From Brachyhypopomus gauderio (Eukaryota; Chordata; Actinopteri; Gymnotiformes; Hypopomidae), in assembly GCF_052324685.1 (NCBI RefSeq), contig NW_027506880.1, positions 1-64,000 on the forward strand: DNA of 64,000 nt, written 5' to 3'. Each line of letters begins with the position of its first letter. Positions within the stretch are counted from its first letter, which is position 1. Shown in pieces: positions 53,285-63,572 of the stretch. The notes beneath the pieces are model-generated. The model saw only the letters and a list, made by a program, of their open reading frames with translations, was not told where the DNA came from and searched no databases. A program made the position numbers and the translations under genes.

Positions 53285-53393
53285 GTCAGAATGGCCGAGC
53301 GGTCTAAGGCGCCAGACTCAAGTTGATGAACTTCCAAAAGTAGGGGTTTCTGTTTTCCCAAAAGAGGCGTGGTTTCAAATCCCACTTCTGGCA
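53285..53393 (+). tRNA. trnL-CAA: tRNA-Leu(CAA) copy 176, class D'
   Basis: 109 bp, intron deletion. Confidence 0.78.
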
Positions 53394-53613
53394 AGTGTTT
53401 TTCCATCAACAAATGAATCTAGTTTTGCTGGAACTTTCAACACAAGAGCTCATTATATAGTGAGTAAATGAGAGAAAGAAAGAAACTCCTGTGACATCAT
53501 AATTGAACAAGCTTCAACAATGTAATTTCAGGTTTATTGCTTTTCTTGAAATCTTCAGTTTTGACTGCCTAATCATTAATAAGTCTGATTTCTAACAAGC
53601 AAAAATACCACCA

Positions 53614-53723
53614 GTCAGAATGGCCGAGCGGTCTAAGGCGCCAGACTCAAGTTGATAAAACTTCCAAAAGTTGGGATTTCGGGTCTCCCAAAGGAGGCGT
53701 GGGTTCAAATCCCACTTCTGACA
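53614..53723 (+). tRNA. trnL-CAA: tRNA-Leu(CAA) copy 177, class A with T41G
   Basis: Anticodon-stem A29-G41 mismatch; short spacer. Confidence 0.9.
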
Positions 53724-53851
53724 AGTGTTTTCAATCAACAAATGAATCTAGTTTTGATAGAACTACAAACACAATAGCTCATTATATAATGAGTAAATGA
53801 GAGAAGTAAAGAAACTCTTGTGACATTATAAGTGAACAAGGTTCAACTCCA

Positions 53852-53961
53852 GTCAGAATGGCCGAGCGGTCTAAGGCGCCAGACTCAAGTTGATGAAACT
53901 TCCAAAAGTAGGGGTTTCTGTTTTCCCAAAAGAGGCGTGGTTTCAAATCCCACTTCTGGCA
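53852..53961 (+). tRNA. trnL-CAA: tRNA-Leu(CAA) copy 178, class D
   Basis: Degenerate exon 2; long spacer. Confidence 0.8.
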
Positions 53962-54181
53962 AGTGTTTTTCCATCAACAAATGAATCTAGTTTTGCTGGA
54001 ACATTCAACACAAGAGCTCATTATATAATGAGTAAATGAGAGAAAGAAAGAAACTCCTGTGACATCATAATTGAACATACTTGGACAATGTAATTTCAGG
54101 TTTATTGCTTTTCTTGAAATCTTCAGTTTTGACTGCCTAATCATTAATAAGACTGATTTCTAACAAGCAAAAATACCACCA

Positions 54182-54291
54182 GTCAGAATGGCCGAGCGGT
54201 CTAAGGCGCCAGACTCAAGTTGATAAAACTTCCAAAAGTTGGGTTTTCTGGTCTCCCAAAGGAGGCGTGGGTTGTAATCCCACTTCTGACA
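54182..54291 (+). tRNA. trnL-CAA: tRNA-Leu(CAA) copy 179, class E
   Basis: C56G, A57T; T5. Confidence 0.8.
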
Positions 54292-54511
54292 AGTGTTTTT
54301 CCATCAACAAATGAATGTAGTTTTGCTGGAACTTTCAACACAAGAGCTCATTATATAGTGAGTAAATGAGAGAAAGAAAGAAACTCCTGTGACATCATAA
54401 TTGAACAAGCTTCAACAATGTAATTTCAGGTTTATTGCTTTTCTTGAAATCTTCAGTTTTGACTGCCTAATCATTAATAAGTCTGATTTCTAACAAGCAA
54501 AAATACCACCA

Positions 54512-54621
54512 GTCAGAATGGCCGAGCGGTCTAAGGCGCCAGACTCAAGTTGATAAAACTTCCAAAAGTTGGGATTTCTGGTCTCCCAAAGGAGGCGTGG
54601 GTTCAAATCCCACTTCTGACA
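54512..54621 (+). tRNA. trnL-CAA: tRNA-Leu(CAA) copy 180, class A
   Basis: Intact; T4; long spacer. Confidence 0.97.
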
Positions 54622-54840
54622 AGTGTTTTCAATCAACAAATGAATCTAGTTTTGCTGGAACTTTCAACACAAGAGCTCATTATATAGTGAGTAAATGAGA
54701 GAAAGAAAGAAACTCCTGTGACATCATAATTGAACAAGCTTCAACAATGTAATTTCAGGTTTATTGCTTTTCTTGAAATCTTCAGTTTTGACTGCCTAAT
54801 CATTAATAAGTCTGATTTCTAACAAGCAAAAATACCACCA

Positions 54841-54950
54841 TTCAGAATGGCCGAGCGGTCTAAGGCGCCAGACTCAAGTTGATAAAACTTCCAAAAGTTG
54901 GGATTTCTGGTCTCCCAAAGGAGGCGTGGGTTCAAATCCCACTTCTGACA
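54841..54950 (+). tRNA. trnL-CAA: tRNA-Leu(CAA) copy 181, class A with G1T
   Basis: Short spacer with aagtttcaac. Confidence 0.88.
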
Positions 54951-55078
54951 AGTGTTTTCAATCAACAAATGAATCTAGTTTTGATAGAACTACAAACACA
55001 ATAGCTCATTATATAATGAGTAAATGAGAGAAATAAAGAAACTCTTGTGACATTATAAGTGAACAAGTTTCAACTCCA

Positions 55079-55188
55079 GTCAGAATGGCCGAGCGGTCTA
55101 AGGCGCCAGACTCAAGTTGATGAAACTTCCAAAAGTAGGGGTTTCTGTTTTCCCAAAAGAGGCGTGGTTTCAAATCCCACTTCTGGCA
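55079..55188 (+). tRNA. trnL-CAA: tRNA-Leu(CAA) copy 182, class D
   Basis: Degenerate exon 2; long spacer. Confidence 0.8.
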
Positions 55189-55407
55189 AGTGTTTTTCCA
55201 TCAACAAATGAATCTAGTTTTGCTGGAACATTCAACACAAGAGCTCATTATATAATGAGTAAATGAGAGAAAGAAAGAAACTCCTGTGACATCATAATTG
55301 AACATACTTGGACAATGTAATTTCAGGTTTATTGCTTTTCTTGAAATCTTCAGTTTTGACTGCCTAATCATTATAAGTCTGATTTCTAACAAGCAAAAAC
55401 ACGACCA

Positions 55408-55517
55408 GTCAGAATGGCCGAGCCGTCTAAGGCGCCAGACTCAAGTTGATAAAACTTCCAAAAGTTGGGTTTTCTGGTCTCCCAAAGGAGGCGTGGGTTC
55501 AAATCCCACTTCTGACA
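55408..55517 (+). tRNA. trnL-CAA: tRNA-Leu(CAA) copy 183, class B with G18C
   Basis: Last copy of the right 12,744-bp repeat; the spacer switches from attgtacat to attataag/cacgacca. Confidence 0.82.
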
Positions 55518-55736
55518 AGTGTTTTTCCATCAACAAATGAATGTAGTTTTGCTGGAACTTTCAACACAAGAGCTCATTATATAGTGAGTAAATGAGAGAA
55601 AGAAAGAAACTCCTGTGACATCATAATTGTACATACTTCAACAAAGTAATTTCAGGTTTATTGCTTTTCTTGAAATCTTCAGTTTTGACTGCCTAATCAT
55701 TATAAGTCTGATTTCTAACAAGCAAAAACACGACCA

Positions 55737-55846
55737 GTCAGAATGGCCGAGCGGTCTAAGGCACCAGACTCAAGTTGATAAAACTTCCAAAAGTTGGGAT
55801 TTCTGGTCTCCCAAAGGAGGCGTGGGTTCAAATCCCACTTCTGACA
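55737..55846 (+). tRNA. trnL-CAA: tRNA-Leu(CAA) copy 184, recombinant class A with G26A
   Basis: The 5' half and upstream spacer match the G26A class C heads; intron, exon 2 and short spacer (aagtttcaac) match a T1-type class A copy. The crossover therefore lies between base 26 and the intron end. Confidence 0.94.
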
Positions 55847-55974
55847 AGTGTTTTCAATCAACAAATGAATCTAGTTTTGATAGAACTACAAACACAATAG
55901 CTCATTATATAATGAGTAAATGAGAGAAATAAAGAAACTCTTGTGACATTATAAGTGAACAAGTTTCAACTCCA

Positions 55975-56084
55975 GTCAGAATGGCCGAGCGGTCTAAGGC
56001 GCCAGACTCAAGTTGATGAAACTTCCAAAAGTAGGGGTTTCTGTTTTCCCAAAAGAGGCGTGGTTTCAAATCCCACTTCTGGCA
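55975..56084 (+). tRNA. trnL-CAA: tRNA-Leu(CAA) copy 185, class D
   Basis: Degenerate exon 2; long spacer. Confidence 0.8.
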
Positions 56085-56304
56085 AGTGTTTTTCCATCAA
56101 CAAATGAATCTAGTTTTGCTGGAACATTCAACACAAGAGCTCATTATATAATGAGTAAATGAGAGAAAGAAAGAAACTCCTGTGACATCATAATTGAACA
56201 TACTTGGACAATGTAATTTCAGGTTTATTGCTTTTCTTGAAATCTTCAGTTTTGACTGCCTAATCATTAATAAGTCTGATTTCTAACAAGCAAAAATACC
56301 ACCA

Positions 56305-56414
56305 GTCAGAATGGCCGAGCGGTCTAAGGCGCCAGACTCAAGTTGATAAAACTTCCAAAAGTTGGGATTTCTGGTCTCCCAAAGGAGGCGTGGGTTCAAA
56401 TCCCACTTCTGACA
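56305..56414 (+). tRNA. trnL-CAA: tRNA-Leu(CAA) copy 186, class A
   Basis: Intact; T4; short spacer. Confidence 0.97.
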
Positions 56415-56542
56415 AGTGTTTTCAATCAACAAATGAATCTAGTTTTGATAGAACTACAAACACAATAGCTCATTATATAATGAGTAAATGAGAGAAATAA
56501 AGAAACTCTTGTGACATTATAAGTGAACAAGGTTCAACTCCA

Positions 56543-56652
56543 GTCAGAATGGCCGAGCGGTCTAAGGCGCCAGACTCAAGTTGATGAAACTTCCAAAAGT
56601 AGGGGTTTCTGTTTTCCCAAAAGAGGCGTGGTTTCAAATCCCACTTCTGGCA
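56543..56652 (+). tRNA. trnL-CAA: tRNA-Leu(CAA) copy 187, class D
   Basis: Degenerate exon 2; ends phrase 13. Confidence 0.8.
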
Positions 56653-56871
56653 AGTGTTTTTCCATCAACAAATGAATCTAGTTTTGCTGGAACATTCAAC
56701 ACAAGAGCTCATTATATAATGAGTAAATGAGAGAAAGAAAGAAACTCCTGTGACATCATAATTGAACATACTTGGACAATGTAATTTCAGGTTTATTGCT
56801 TTTCTTGAAATCTTCAGTTTTGACTGCCTAATCATTATAAGTCTGATTTCTAACAAGCAAAAACACGACCA

Positions 56872-56981
56872 GTCAGAATGGCCGAGCGGTCTAAGGCACC
56901 AGACTCAAGTTGATAAAACTTCCAAAAGTTGGGTTTTCTGGTCTCCCAAAGGAGGCGTGAGTTCAAATCCCACTTCTGACA
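56872..56981 (+). tRNA. trnL-CAA: tRNA-Leu(CAA) copy 188, class C with G26A, phrase head
   Basis: G26A, G52A; T5. Confidence 0.89.
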
Positions 56982-57201
56982 AGTGTTTTTCAATCAACAA
57001 ATGATTCTAGTTTTGCTGGAACATTCAACACAAGAGCTCATTACATAGTGAGTAAATGAGAGAAAGAAAGAAACTCCTGTGACATCATAATTGAACATAC
57101 TTGGACAATGTAATTTCAGGTTTATTGCTTTTCTTGAAATCTTCAGTTTTGACTGCCTAATCATTAATAAGTCTGATTTCTAACTAGCAAAAGTACCAGC
57201 A

Positions 57202-57311
57202 GTCAGAATGGCCGAGCGGTCTAAGGCGCCAGACTCAAGTTGATAAAACTTCCAAAAGTTGGGTTTTCTGGTCTCCCAAAGGAGGCGTGGGTTCAAATCC
57301 CACTTCTGACA
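57202..57311 (+). tRNA. trnL-CAA: tRNA-Leu(CAA) copy 189, class B
   Basis: Intact; T5; long spacer. Confidence 0.97.
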
Positions 57312-57531
57312 AGTGTTTTTCCATCAACAAATGAATGTAGTTTTGCTGGAACTTTCAACACAAGAGCTCATTATATAGTGAGTAAATGAGAGAAAGAAAG
57401 AAACTCCTGTGACATCATAATTGAACATACTTCAACAAAGTAATTTCAGGTTTATTGCTTTTCTTGAAATCTTCAGTTTTGACTGCCTAATCATTAATAA
57501 GACTTATTTCTAACAAGCAAAAACACCACCA

Positions 57532-57641
57532 GTCAGAATGGCCGAGCGGTCTAAGGCGCCAGACTCAAGTTGATAAAACTTCCAAAAGTTGGGTTTTCTG
57601 GTCTCCCAAAGGAGGCGTGAGTTCAAATCCCACTTCTGACA
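57532..57641 (+). tRNA. trnL-CAA: tRNA-Leu(CAA) copy 190, class C
   Basis: G52A; T4; short spacer. Confidence 0.9.
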
Positions 57642-57769
57642 AGTGTTTTCAATCAACAAATGAATCTAGTTTTGATAGAACTACAAACACAATAGCTCAT
57701 TATATAATGAGTAAATGAGAGAAATAAAGAAACTCTTGTGACATTATAAGTGAACAAGGTTCAACTCCA

Positions 57770-57878
57770 GTCAGAATGGCCGAGCGGTCTAAGGCGCCAG
57801 ACTCAAGTTGATGAACTTCCAAAAGTAGGGGTTTCTGTTTTCCCAAAAGAGGCGTGGTTTCAAATCCCACTTCTGGCA
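57770..57878 (+). tRNA. trnL-CAA: tRNA-Leu(CAA) copy 191, class D'
   Basis: 109 bp, intron deletion. Confidence 0.78.
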
Positions 57879-58098
57879 AGTGTTTTTCCATCAACAAATG
57901 AATCTAGTTTTGCTGGAACTTTCAACACAAGAGCTCATTATATAGTGAGTAAATGAGAGAAAGAAAGAAACTCCTGTGACATCATAATTGAACAAGCTTC
58001 AACAATGTAATTTCAGGTTTATTGCTTTTCTTGAAATCTTCAGTTTTGACTGCCTAATCATTAATAAGTCTGATTTCTAACAAGCAAAAATACCACCA

Positions 58099-58208
58099 GT
58101 CAGAATGGCCGAGCGGTCTAAGGCGCCAGACTCAAGTTGATAAAACTTCCAAAAGTTGGGATTTCGGGTCTCCCAAAGGAGGCGTGGGTTCAAATCCCAC
58201 TTCTGACA
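58099..58208 (+). tRNA. trnL-CAA: tRNA-Leu(CAA) copy 192, class A with T41G
   Basis: A29-G41 mismatch; short spacer. Confidence 0.9.
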
Positions 58209-58336
58209 AGTGTTTTCAATCAACAAATGAATCTAGTTTTGATAGAACTACAAACACAATAGCTCATTATATAATGAGTAAATGAGAGAAGTAAAGAAAC
58301 TCTTGTGACATTATAAGTGAACAAGGTTCAACTCCA

Positions 58337-58446
58337 GTCAGAATGGCCGAGCGGTCTAAGGCGCCAGACTCAAGTTGATGAAACTTCCAAAAGTAGGGGT
58401 TTCTGTTTTCCCAAAAGAGGCGTGGTTTCAAATCCCACTTCTGGCA
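58337..58446 (+). tRNA. trnL-CAA: tRNA-Leu(CAA) copy 193, class D
   Basis: Degenerate exon 2; long spacer. Confidence 0.8.
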
Positions 58447-58666
58447 AGTGTTTTTCCATCAACAAATGAATCTAGTTTTGCTGGAACATTCAACACAAGA
58501 GCTCATTATATAATGAGTAAATGAGAGAAAGAAAGAAACTCCTGTGACATCATAATTGAACATACTTGGACAATGTAATTTCAGGTTTATTGCTTTTCTT
58601 GAAATCTTCAGTTTTGACTGCCTAATCATTAATAAGACTGATTTCTAACAAGCAAAAATACCACCA

Positions 58667-58776
58667 GTCAGAATGGCCGAGCGGTCTAAGGCGCCAGACT
58701 CAAGTTGATAAAACTTCCAAAAGTTGGGTTTTCTGGTCTCCCAAAGGAGGCGTGGGTTGTAATCCCACTTCTGACA
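58667..58776 (+). tRNA. trnL-CAA: tRNA-Leu(CAA) copy 194, class E
   Basis: C56G, A57T; T5. Confidence 0.8.
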
Positions 58777-58996
58777 AGTGTTTTTCCATCAACAAATGAA
58801 TGTAGTTTTGCTGGAACTTTCAACACAAGAGCTCATTATATAGTGAGTAAATGAGAGAAAGAAAGAAACTCCTGTGACATCATAATTGAACAAGCTTCAA
58901 CAATGTAATTTCAGGTTTATTGCTTTTCTTGAAATCTTCAGTTTTGACTGCCTAATCATTAATAAGTCTGATTTCTAACAAGCAAAAATACCACCA

Positions 58997-59106
58997 GTCA
59001 GAATGGCTGAGCGGTCTAAGGCGCCAGACTCAAGTTGATAAAACTTCCAAAAGTTGGGATTTCTGGTCTCCCAAAGGAGGCGTGGGTTCAAATCCCACTT
59101 CTGACA
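58997..59106 (+). tRNA. trnL-CAA: tRNA-Leu(CAA) copy 195, class A with C12T
   Basis: C12T turns a D-stem pair into U-G; probably tolerated. T4. Confidence 0.94.
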
Positions 59107-59325
59107 AGTGTTTTCAATCAACAAATGAATCTAGTTTTGCTGGAACTTTCAACACAAGAGCTCATTATATAGTGAGTAAATGAGAGAAAGAAAGAAACTC
59201 CTGTGACATCATAATTGAACAAGCTTCAACAATGTAATTTCAGGTTTATTGCTTTTCTTGAAATCTTCAGTTTTGACTGCCTAATCATTAATAAGTCTGA
59301 TTTCTAACAAGCAAAAATACCACCA

Positions 59326-59435
59326 TTCAGAATGGCCGAGCGGTCTAAGGCGCCAGACTCAAGTTGATAAAACTTCCAAAAGTTGGGATTTCTGGTCTCC
59401 CAAAGGAGGCGTGGGTTCAAATCCCACTTCTGACA
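59326..59435 (+). tRNA. trnL-CAA: tRNA-Leu(CAA) copy 196, class A with G1T
   Basis: Short spacer with aagtttcaac. Confidence 0.88.
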
Positions 59436-59563
59436 AGTGTTTTCAATCAACAAATGAATCTAGTTTTGATAGAACTACAAACACAATAGCTCATTATATA
59501 ATGAGTAAATGAGAGAAATAAAGAAACTCTTGTGACATTATAAGTGAACAAGTTTCAACTCCA

Positions 59564-59673
59564 GTCAGAATGGCCGAGCGGTCTAAGGCGCCAGACTCAA
59601 GTTGATGAAACTTCCAAAAGTAGGGGTTTCTGTTTTCCCAAAAGAGGCGTGGTTTCAAATCCCACTTCTGGCA
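59564..59673 (+). tRNA. trnL-CAA: tRNA-Leu(CAA) copy 197, class D
   Basis: Degenerate exon 2; long spacer. Confidence 0.8.
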
Positions 59674-59892
59674 AGTGTTTTTCCATCAACAAATGAATCT
59701 AGTTTTGCTGGAACATTCAACACAAGAGCTCATTATATAATGAGTAAATGAGAGAAAGAAAGAAACTCCTGTGACATCATAATTGAACATACTTGGACAA
59801 TGTAATTTCAGGTTTATTGCTTTTCTTGAAATCTTCAGTTTTGACTGCCTAATCATTATAAGTCTGATTTCTAACAAGCAAAAACACGACCA

Positions 59893-60002
59893 GTCAGAAT
59901 GGCCGAGCCGTCTAAGGCGCCAGACTCAAGTTGATAAAACTTCCAAAAGTTGGGTTTTCTGGTCTCCCAAAGGAGGCGTGGGTTCAAATCCCACTTCTGA
60001 CA
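59893..60002 (+). tRNA. trnL-CAA: tRNA-Leu(CAA) copy 198, class B with G18C
   Basis: Followed by the same recombinant spacer type as copy 183. Confidence 0.82.
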
Positions 60003-60221
60003 AGTGTTTTTCCATCAACAAATGAATGTAGTTTTGCTGGAACTTTCAACACAAGAGCTCATTATATAGTGAGTAAATGAGAGAAAGAAAGAAACTCCTG
60101 TGACATCATAATTGTACATACTTCAACAAAGTAATTTCAGGTTTATTGCTTTTCTTGAAATCTTCAGTTTTGACTGCCTAATCATTATAAGTCTGATTTC
60201 TAACAAGCAAAAACACGACCA

Positions 60222-60331
60222 GTCAGAATGGCCGAGCGGTCTAAGGCACCAGACTCAAGTTGATAAAACTTCCAAAAGTTGGGATTTCTGGTCTCCCAAA
60301 GGAGGCGTGAGTTCAAATCCCACTTCTGACA
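60222..60331 (+). tRNA. trnL-CAA: tRNA-Leu(CAA) copy 199, recombinant class C' with G26A
   Basis: Upstream spacer and 5' half as in copy 184, class A intron, but G52A and a class C downstream spacer. It looks like a second crossover product built on copy 184. Confidence 0.89.
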
Positions 60332-60551
60332 AGTGTTTTTCAATCAACAAATGATTCTAGTTTTGCTGGAACATTCAACACAAGAGCTCATTACATAGTG
60401 AGTAAATGAGAGAAAGAAAGAAACTCCTGTGACATCATAATTGAACATACTTGGACAATGTAATTTCAGGTTTATTGCTTTTCTTGAAATCTTCAGTTTT
60501 GACTGCCTAATCATTAATAAGTCTGATTTCTAACTAGCAAAAGTACCAGCA

Positions 60552-60661
60552 GTCAGAATGGCCGAGCGGTCTAAGGCGCCAGACTCAAGTTGATAAAACT
60601 TCCAAAAGTTGGGTTTTCTGGTCTCCCAAAGGAGGCGTGGGTTCAAATCCCACTTCTGACA
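60552..60661 (+). tRNA. trnL-CAA: tRNA-Leu(CAA) copy 200, class B
   Basis: Intact; T5; long spacer. Confidence 0.97.
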
Positions 60662-60881
60662 AGTGTTTTTCCATCAACAAATGAATGTAGTTTTGCTGGA
60701 ACTTTCAACACAAGAGCTCATTATATAGTGAGTAAATGAGAGAAAGAAAGAAACTCCTGTGACATCATAATTGAACATACTTCAACAAAGTAATTTCAGG
60801 TTTATTGCTTTTCTTGAAATCTTCAGTTTTGACTGCCTAATCATTAATAAGACTTATTTCTAACAAGCAAAAATACCACCA

Positions 60882-60991
60882 GTCAGAATGGCCGAGCGGT
60901 CTAAGGCGCCAGACTCAAGTTGATAAAACTTCCAAAAGTTGGGTTTTCTGGTCTCCCAAAGGAGGCGTGAGTTCAAATCCCACTTCTGACA
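60882..60991 (+). tRNA. trnL-CAA: tRNA-Leu(CAA) copy 201, class C
   Basis: G52A; unique T6 terminator; short spacer. Confidence 0.9.
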
Positions 60992-60993
60992 AG

Positions 60994-60999
60994 TTTTTT
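60994..60999 (+). terminator. Pol III T6 terminator (unique)
   Basis: A G-to-T change joins the usual T to the T4 run and gives the only T6 seen. It follows the class C copy at 60882. Confidence 0.8.
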
Positions 61000-61119
61000 C
61001 AATCAACAAATGAATCTAGTTTTGATAGAACTACAAACACAATAGCTCATTATATAATGAGTAAATGAGAGAAATAAAGAAACTCTTGTGACATTATAAG
61101 TGAACAAGGTTCAACTCCA

Positions 61120-61228
61120 GTCAGAATGGCCGAGCGGTCTAAGGCGCCAGACTCAAGTTGATGAACTTCCAAAAGTAGGGGTTTCTGTTTTCCCAAAAGA
61201 GGCGTGGTTTCAAATCCCACTTCTGGCA
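61120..61228 (+). tRNA. trnL-CAA: tRNA-Leu(CAA) copy 202, class D'
   Basis: 109 bp, intron deletion. Confidence 0.78.
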
Positions 61229-61448
61229 AGTGTTTTTCCATCAACAAATGAATCTAGTTTTGCTGGAACTTTCAACACAAGAGCTCATTATATAGTGAGT
61301 AAATGAGAGAAAGAAAGAAACTCCTGTGACATCATAATTGAACAAGCTTCAACAATGTAATTTCAGGTTTATTGCTTTTCTTGAAATCTTCAGTTTTGAC
61401 TGCCTAATCATTAATAAGTCTGATTTCTAACAAGCAAAAATACCACCA

Positions 61449-61558
61449 GTCAGAATGGCTGAGCGGTCTAAGGCGCCAGACTCAAGTTGATAAAACTTCC
61501 AAAAGTTGGGATTTCGGGTCTCCCAAAGGAGGCGTGGGTTCAAATCCCACTTCTGACA
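61449..61558 (+). tRNA. trnL-CAA: tRNA-Leu(CAA) copy 203, class A with C12T and T41G
   Basis: Combines the C12T of copy 195 with the T41G lineage, suggesting a short conversion tract or recurrence. Short spacer. Confidence 0.9.
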
Positions 61559-61686
61559 AGTGTTTTCAATCAACAAATGAATCTAGTTTTGATAGAACTA
61601 CAAACACAATAGCTCATTATATAATGAGTAAATGAGAGAAGTAAAGAAACTCTTGTGACATTATAAGTGAACAAGGTTCAACTCCA

Positions 61687-61796
61687 GTCAGAATGGCCGA
61701 GCGGTCTAAGGCGCCAGACTCAAGTTGATGAAACTTCCAAAAGTAGGGGTTTCTGTTTTCCCAAAAGAGGCGTGGTTTCAAATCCCACTTCTGGCA
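61687..61796 (+). tRNA. trnL-CAA: tRNA-Leu(CAA) copy 204, class D
   Basis: Degenerate exon 2; long spacer. Confidence 0.8.
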
Positions 61797-62016
61797 AGTG
61801 TTTTTCCATCAACAAATGAATCTAGTTTTGCTGGAACATTCAACACAAGAGCTCATTATATAATGAGTAAATGAGAGAAAGAAAGAAACTCCTGTGACAT
61901 CATAATTGAACATACTTGGACAATGTAATTTCAGGTTTATTGCTTTTCTTGAAATCTTCAGTTTTGACTGCCTAATCATTAATAAGACTGATTTCTAACA
62001 AGCAAAAATACCACCA

Positions 62017-62126
62017 GTCAGAATGGCCGAGCGGTCTAAGGCGCCAGACTCAAGTTGATAAAACTTCCAAAAGTTGGGTTTTCTGGTCTCCCAAAGGAGG
62101 CGTGGGTTGTAATCCCACTTCTGACA
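62017..62126 (+). tRNA. trnL-CAA: tRNA-Leu(CAA) copy 205, class E
   Basis: C56G, A57T; T5. Confidence 0.8.
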
Positions 62127-62346
62127 AGTGTTTTTCCATCAACAAATGAATGTAGTTTTGCTGGAACTTTCAACACAAGAGCTCATTATATAGTGAGTAA
62201 ATGAGAGAAAGAAAGAAACTCCTGTGACATCATAATTGAACAAGCTTCAACAATGTAATTTCAGGTTTATTGCTTTTCTTGAAATCTTCAGTTTTGACTG
62301 CCTAATCATTAATAAGTCTGATTTCTAACAAGCAAAAATACCACCA

Positions 62347-62456
62347 GTCAGAATGGCCGAGCGGTCTAAGGCGCCAGACTCAAGTTGATAAAACTTCCAA
62401 AAGTTGGGATTTCTGGTCTCCCAAAGGAGGCGTGGGTTCAAATCCCACTTCTGACA
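62347..62456 (+). tRNA. trnL-CAA: tRNA-Leu(CAA) copy 206, class A
   Basis: Intact; T4; long spacer. Confidence 0.97.
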
Positions 62457-62675
62457 AGTGTTTTCAATCAACAAATGAATCTAGTTTTGCTGGAACTTTC
62501 AACACAAGAGCTCATTATATAGTGAGTAAATGAGAGAAAGAAAGAAACTCCTGTGACATCATAATTGAACAAGCTTCAACAATGTAATTTCAGGTTTATT
62601 GCTTTTCTTGAAATCTTCAGTTTTGACTGCCTAATCATTAATAAGTCTGATTTCTAACAAGCAAAAATACCACCA

Positions 62676-62785
62676 TTCAGAATGGCCGAGCGGTCTAAGG
62701 CGCCAGACTCAAGTTGATAAAACTTCCAAAAGTTGGGATTTCTGGTCTCCCAAAGGAGGCGTGGGTTCAAATCCCACTTCTGACA
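62676..62785 (+). tRNA. trnL-CAA: tRNA-Leu(CAA) copy 207, class A with G1T
   Basis: Short spacer with aagtttcaac. Confidence 0.88.
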
Positions 62786-62913
62786 AGTGTTTTCAATCAA
62801 CAAATGAATCTAGTTTTGATAGAACTACAAACACAATAGCTCATTATATAATGAGTAAATGAGAGAAATAAAGAAACTCTTGTGACATTATAAGTGAACA
62901 AGTTTCAACTCCA

Positions 62914-63023
62914 GTCAGAATGGCCGAGCGGTCTAAGGCGCCAGACTCAAGTTGATGAAACTTCCAAAAGTAGGGGTTTCTGTTTTCCCAAAAGAGGCGT
63001 GGTTTCAAATCCCACTTCTGGCA
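62914..63023 (+). tRNA. trnL-CAA: tRNA-Leu(CAA) copy 208, class D
   Basis: Degenerate exon 2; long spacer. Confidence 0.8.
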
Positions 63024-63242
63024 AGTGTTTTTCCATCAACAAATGAATCTAGTTTTGCTGGAACATTCAACACAAGAGCTCATTATATAATGAGTAAATG
63101 AGAGAAAGAAAGAAACTCCTGTGACATCATAATTGAACATACTTGGACAATGTAATTTCAGGTTTATTGCTTTTCTTGAAATCTTCAGTTTTGACTGCCT
63201 AATCATTATAAGTCTGATTTCTAACAAGCAAAAACACGACCA

Positions 63243-63352
63243 GTCAGAATGGCCGAGCCGTCTAAGGCGCCAGACTCAAGTTGATAAAACTTCCAAAAGT
63301 TGGGTTTTCTGGTCTCCCAAAGGAGGCGTGGGTTCAAATCCCACTTCTGACA
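63243..63352 (+). tRNA. trnL-CAA: tRNA-Leu(CAA) copy 209, class B with G18C
   Basis: Spacer attgtacat, ending in the ordinary ataccacca form. Confidence 0.82.
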
Positions 63353-63572
63353 AGTGTTTTTCCATCAACAAATGAATGTAGTTTTGCTGGAACTTTCAAC
63401 ACAAGAGCTCATTATATAGTGAGTAAATGAGAGAAAGAAAGAAACTCCTGTGACATCATAATTGTACATACTTCAACAAAGTAATTTCAGGTTTATTGCT
63501 TTTCTTGAAATCTTCAGTTTTGACTGCCTAATCATTAATAAGACTGATTTCTAACAAGCAAAAATACCACCA

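Larger units (their letters stand above)
42993..55736 (+). repeat. 12,744-bp segmental duplication, right copy (copies 142-183)
   Basis: Directly abuts the left copy. The junction lies in the spacer just before 42993, which begins like a G18C-class spacer (attgtacat), continues with the attataag variant and ends like a class A spacer, as expected of a crossover product. Confidence 0.93.
52387..56871 (+). repeat. Higher-order phrase 13 (copies 173-187), 4,485 bp
   Basis: Starts as a counterpart of phrase 10, then switches at the recombinant copy 55737 to A D A D. It repeats at 56872 with a 4,485-bp period. Confidence 0.82.
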
